NCBI RefSeq assembly: GCF_001955535.1
Contig: NZ_MPVN01000002.1
Span: 1-64,000 of the forward strand
Source of the DNA: Paenibacillus sp. FSL H7-0326
Lineage (GTDB): Bacteria; Bacillota; Bacilli; Paenibacillales; Paenibacillaceae
Direction: 5' to 3'
DNA: 64,000 bases
Both the position numbers and the translations under genes were made by a program. Shown piece after piece: positions 61,498 to 64,000 of the stretch; the first letter of the stretch is position 1, and every line of letters starts with the position of its first letter. The notes beneath the pieces are model-generated. The model was not told the origin of the DNA and made no database searches. It worked only from the letters and a program-made list of their open reading frames with translations.

Positions 61498-61585
61498 TGC
61501 TGGTCTTCCTCCTTAATATATAAAAGGCCTACTATAACAGCGGCCTCATATAAGCTTCTTATTAATGAGGATATATCATCCTCTT

Positions 61586-62347
61586 TTAAAAAATTGAAAT
61601 AAGTTCTTTAGTATAATCATGTCTTTCGTCTGAAAACAAATGATCAAGGCTGAATTGATCTACTATTTTTCCATCTCTCATCACCATAATACGCTGACTC
61701 ATTTGTGCTACAGCCGCTAAATCGTGAGAGATGAACAGATATGAGAGATTCAAGGTCTGACGAAGCTCTGTCAATAAAGAAAGAACCGCACCTTGAGATA
61801 TTACATCAAGACTTGCGGTAGGTTCATCTAATACAATCAACTCCGGTTCGATGCTTATGGCACGTGCAATGGTTACGCGCTGACGTTGTCCGCCGCTCAA
61901 TTCGTGCGGATACTGATGGGCAAGCTTCTCGGGTAATTCGACCGCCTCCAGAAGCTGCTTAACATAGGCTTCCTTTGAAGTGTAGGAAAAATGCTGGAGT
62001 TGGAGCTTTTTATGGTATTGCTCATAGGGATCGATTAGTGAATCTTTTATTTTTAATTTTGGATTTAAGGCTGCCGACGGGTTTTGAAAAACGATCTGCA
62101 TCTTCTGACGAAAGGGCTGCAGCTTGCGTTCATTCAGATTCTCAATAGCTTGATCCTTAAAATATATAGAACCTCCACTGATCGGTTCAATTCGAAGCAA
62201 ACATCGGGCAAGTGTACTTTTACCGCATCCACTCTCCCCAACCAGGCCTAAACATTCCCCTTGATTCAGCTCCAAGGAAAGGTTGTCTACTGCTGTTTTT
62301 TGTCCCTTATATGATTTAGTTAAATGTTTAACAGTAAGCAGCTTCAT
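61586..62347 (-). CDS. cntF: ABC ATPase, oligopeptide/nickel/opine type (CntF-like)
   Basis: A 253-residue ATPase of the peptide/nickel group: Walker A GLVGESGCGKSTLARCLL (about 34-51), signature LSGGQRQRVTIARA, Walker B LIVLDEPTASLD, switch His in LFISHDLAAVA. FQNPSAALNPKLKIKDSLIDP is the DppF/OppF family region. Its ATG overlaps the preceding ATPase stop (ATGA). Second ATPase of the heterodimer. Confidence 0.92.
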   Translation of the reverse strand: MKLLTVKHLTKSYKGQKTAVDNLSLELNQGECLGLVGESGCGKSTLARCLLRIEPISGGSIYFKDQAIENLNERKLQPFRQKMQIVFQNPSAALNPKLKIKDSLIDPYEQYHKKLQLQHFSYTSKEAYVKQLLEAVELPEKLAHQYPHELSGGQRQRVTIARAISIEPELIVLDEPTASLDVISQGAVLSLLTELRQTLNLSYLFISHDLAAVAQMSQRIMVMRDGKIVDQFSLDHLFSDERHDYTKELISIF

Positions 62348-63138
62348 ATAGTGACCCCCTTCCGTATGTTTAAAACGCTGCGCTGAAGTGTTGGAGCTGC
62401 CTTAATGAGTTCCTTGGTATATTCATGCTGTGGATTAGAAAGAATTTGGTCCTTTTGACCTGCTTCAACGATTTGCCCTTCCTTCATCACAGCTAGATGA
62501 TTCGCATAACGTCTTACATGACGCCAATCATGTGTGATAAATAAGATGGCAAAGCCACTTTCCTTTTGACGTCTTGCCAGTAATTCAAGTATCTTGTGGC
62601 CTGAGATGCTGTCAAGTGCGGTAGTTATCTCGTCTGCAATAATTAGATCAGGTGACAGTAGAAGTGCCGTCGCAATGGATACACGTTGAAGCTGTCCTCC
62701 ACTTAATTGAAATGGGTATCTTTTTAATAGCGATTCCTCTAAACCAACGGAATGTAATGCCTCCACAGCTTGGTTTAGCCTAGTTGAAGCATCTGAGATA
62801 TCATGAACCTTCTGGTACTCATCAAAGTGCTGACCGATGGTTCTAAACGGAGTAAAGGAGCCTTGATAATCTTGAAAAATATAAGATATTTTCTTACCCC
62901 GAAGAGATCTCATCTCTTTTGCTGTCAAAGACATGAGATCCTGTTCATTAAACCGAATATTCCCATGTACCTGCAAATTAGCTGGCAGCATTCGACCGAT
63001 AGCTTGGGAGAGTAGCGTTTTTCCACTTCCACTTTGCCCCACTAATGCATACCATTCTCCCTCACGGATGGATAGTGATACATGATCGACAATTTTCTTT
63101 TCTTTGCTGCTTACTGATACTTGATCAATCGATAGCAT
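62344..63138 (-). CDS. cntD: ABC ATPase, oligopeptide/nickel/opine type (CntD-like)
   Basis: A 264-residue ATPase: Walker A LVGQSGSGKTLLSQAIG (about 31-47), signature LSGGQLQRVSIATA, Walker B LIIADEITTALD in which Ile replaces the usual Pro of DEPT, and switch His in LFITHDWRHV. The DppD/NikD-like C-terminal extension is present. ATG at 63138 follows AAGAGG; an in-frame start at 63165 would overlap the permease gene. Works with the next ATPase. Confidence 0.92.
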   Translation of the reverse strand: MLSIDQVSVSSKEKKIVDHVSLSIREGEWYALVGQSGSGKTLLSQAIGRMLPANLQVHGNIRFNEQDLMSLTAKEMRSLRGKKISYIFQDYQGSFTPFRTIGQHFDEYQKVHDISDASTRLNQAVEALHSVGLEESLLKRYPFQLSGGQLQRVSIATALLLSPDLIIADEITTALDSISGHKILELLARRQKESGFAILFITHDWRHVRRYANHLAVMKEGQIVEAGQKDQILSNPQHEYTKELIKAAPTLQRSVLNIRKGVTI

Positions 63139-63139
63139 A

Positions 63140-63985
63140 TTATCGCACCTCTTTCTTAACATCAAAATAATCGCGCAGATAATCGCCGAGCATATTGGTC
63201 AGCAGTACAGCAAATACAATTGATAGTCCGGGAAACAGCATAAGCTCTGGCTTAGACTGGAAATAAGGACGTGAATCATTTAACATAGCACCCCATTCGG
63301 GAGTAGGAGGCTGAGCACCGAGTCCAATATAAGAAAAGGCAGAGATAAGTAAAATGATCTTTCCCAAGTCCAGACTGGCAAGAACCAGAACATGTCCCAC
63401 AATGTGAGGGAACAGATGCTTAAGCATAATTTTCCCAGAAGACAGCCCATTCGTTTTTGCAATCAGAATATAATCTTTTTGAGACTCGGAGAGTACTGTA
63501 CTTCTTACTAGACGCGCATAACTAACCCATTTCACCATCACGATCGCAAGAACAAGGTTGTTAATGCCTGCTCCAAGTAAGCCACTAAGCACAATGGCCA
63601 CGATGGTATCAGGCAATGCTAGAAATCCATCAGCTACCCGCATAAAAATACGGTCGACTATTCCACGCTTATAGCCTGAAATAAGACCAAATGGGATTCC
63701 GATCAAAAGGGATACACTTAATGCAAGAAGACTGAAGCCTATCGTTTGCTGAGCACCCAGTAAAAGGCGTGTAAGAACATCCCTGCCCAGCTGATCCGTA
63801 CCCAATGGATGCTGTAGACTCATTCCCTGTAGCCGCTGATCTAAGTTTGTTAAGTTAGGATCATGCCGTAAGAACAAGAATGCATACATGGTAAGAAGAA
63901 GGATAAGAAGTATGCTCAAGACTGCTGCTCCTCCTTGCCATATACGCTTTTTAGATCTTGGCAATTGTAGAGTCAAGCCTTTCAT
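63140..63985 (-). CDS. cntC: ABC permease, peptide/nickel/opine type (CntC/DppC-like)
   Basis: A 281-residue permease of the DppC/NikC group. After the first helix comes HPLGTDQLGRDVLTRLLLGAQ (about 59-79), the diagnostic segment; the EAA loop is around SGKIMLKHLFPHIVGHVL; PPTPEWGAMLNDSRPYFQ (about 232-249) is the conserved periplasmic part. SD AAGGGAG. The window ends 15 bases upstream, so its partner permease and binding protein, expected upstream, are not visible. Confidence 0.9.
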   Translation of the reverse strand: MKGLTLQLPRSKKRIWQGGAAVLSILLILLLTMYAFLFLRHDPNLTNLDQRLQGMSLQHPLGTDQLGRDVLTRLLLGAQQTIGFSLLALSVSLLIGIPFGLISGYKRGIVDRIFMRVADGFLALPDTIVAIVLSGLLGAGINNLVLAIVMVKWVSYARLVRSTVLSESQKDYILIAKTNGLSSGKIMLKHLFPHIVGHVLVLASLDLGKIILLISAFSYIGLGAQPPTPEWGAMLNDSRPYFQSKPELMLFPGLSIVFAVLLTNMLGDYLRDYFDVKKEVR

Positions 63986-64000
63986 TAGTATGTCTCCCTT

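Noticed and set aside
1..64000. CRISPR arrays, tRNA/rRNA genes, IS elements, prophage genes
   Set aside because: No regularly spaced repeats, cloverleaf genes, transposases, integrases or phage structural genes were recognised by reading both strands.

Overview
The window reads as chromosomal DNA of a low-to-moderate GC Gram-positive of the Bacillales, most likely a Paenibacillus. This is inference from gene content (no rRNA or marker gene is present): purine-rich Shine-Dalgarno (SD) sites before almost every gene, frequent TTG/GTG starts, lipobox lipoproteins, a B. subtilis-type puc operon order, chitin and plant-polysaccharide enzymes, and many orphan sugar-type binding proteins. Nearly all genes are on the minus strand; only the chitin-active protein (3.7-5.1 kb), the pectate lyase (9.5-12.0 kb) and an araC relic (40.1 kb) are on plus. 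No tRNA, rRNA, IS element, prophage or CRISPR array was seen.

Layout. 0.3-3.4 kb: a three-gene type III polyketide operon (synthase, methyltransferase, FAD oxidoreductase). 3.7-5.1 kb: secreted AA10 lytic monooxygenase with two near-identical FN3 repeats and a chitin-binding module. 5.2-8.3 kb: SDR, C4-dicarboxylate symporter, small unknown. 8.5-12.0 kb: AraC regulator divergent from a large secreted pectate lyase, with a perfect palindrome between them. 12.2-16.5 kb: LacI - Gfo/Idh - ThuA - Gfo/Idh sugar-oxidation operon with an 18-bp operator on the lacI promoter. 16.6-20.0 kb: class II fructose-1,6-bisphosphatase, YnfA protein, nucleoside deaminase and an orphan NMT1-type binding protein. 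20.3-22.5 kb: TetR - MFS efflux operon with two related operators, followed by a decayed type II thioesterase. 22.6-25.4 kb: HNH protein, ROK regulator and MFS sugar transporter. 25.5-31.0 kb: GntR-controlled ABC sugar importer lacking its ATPase, with an amidohydrolase-like gene and a stand-alone PucR-type HTH protein. 31.2-34.5 kb: Fur-regulated siderophore-iron binding protein and fused permease. 34.6-42.7 kb: PAS histidine kinase, Bcr/CflA exporter, large binding lipoprotein, araC relic, GH43 enzyme, GNAT.

42.8-59.0 kb is the largest coherent block: a nearly complete hypoxanthine/xanthine-to-ureidoglycine route. It runs pucR, OHCU decarboxylase (apparently with a CTG start), urate oxidase, pucM, pucH, pucF, pucG, a gamma-glutamyltransferase-like gene, a TrzA/SsnA-like deaminase, then pucABCDE (xanthine dehydrogenase and its maturation factors). 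59.2-60.1 kb is a paired YdcZ-type transporter. 60.3-64.0 kb has the order and families of cntC-cntD-cntF-cntE of the staphylopine/bacillopaline opine-metallophore systems, cut by the window edge before the part where the binding protein and biosynthesis genes would be.

The most interesting observations are the CTG start of the OHCU decarboxylase, the TetR twin operators with compensatory changes, the thioesterase relic behind the efflux gene, the stand-alone PucR C-terminal protein and the partial cnt-like metallophore operon.
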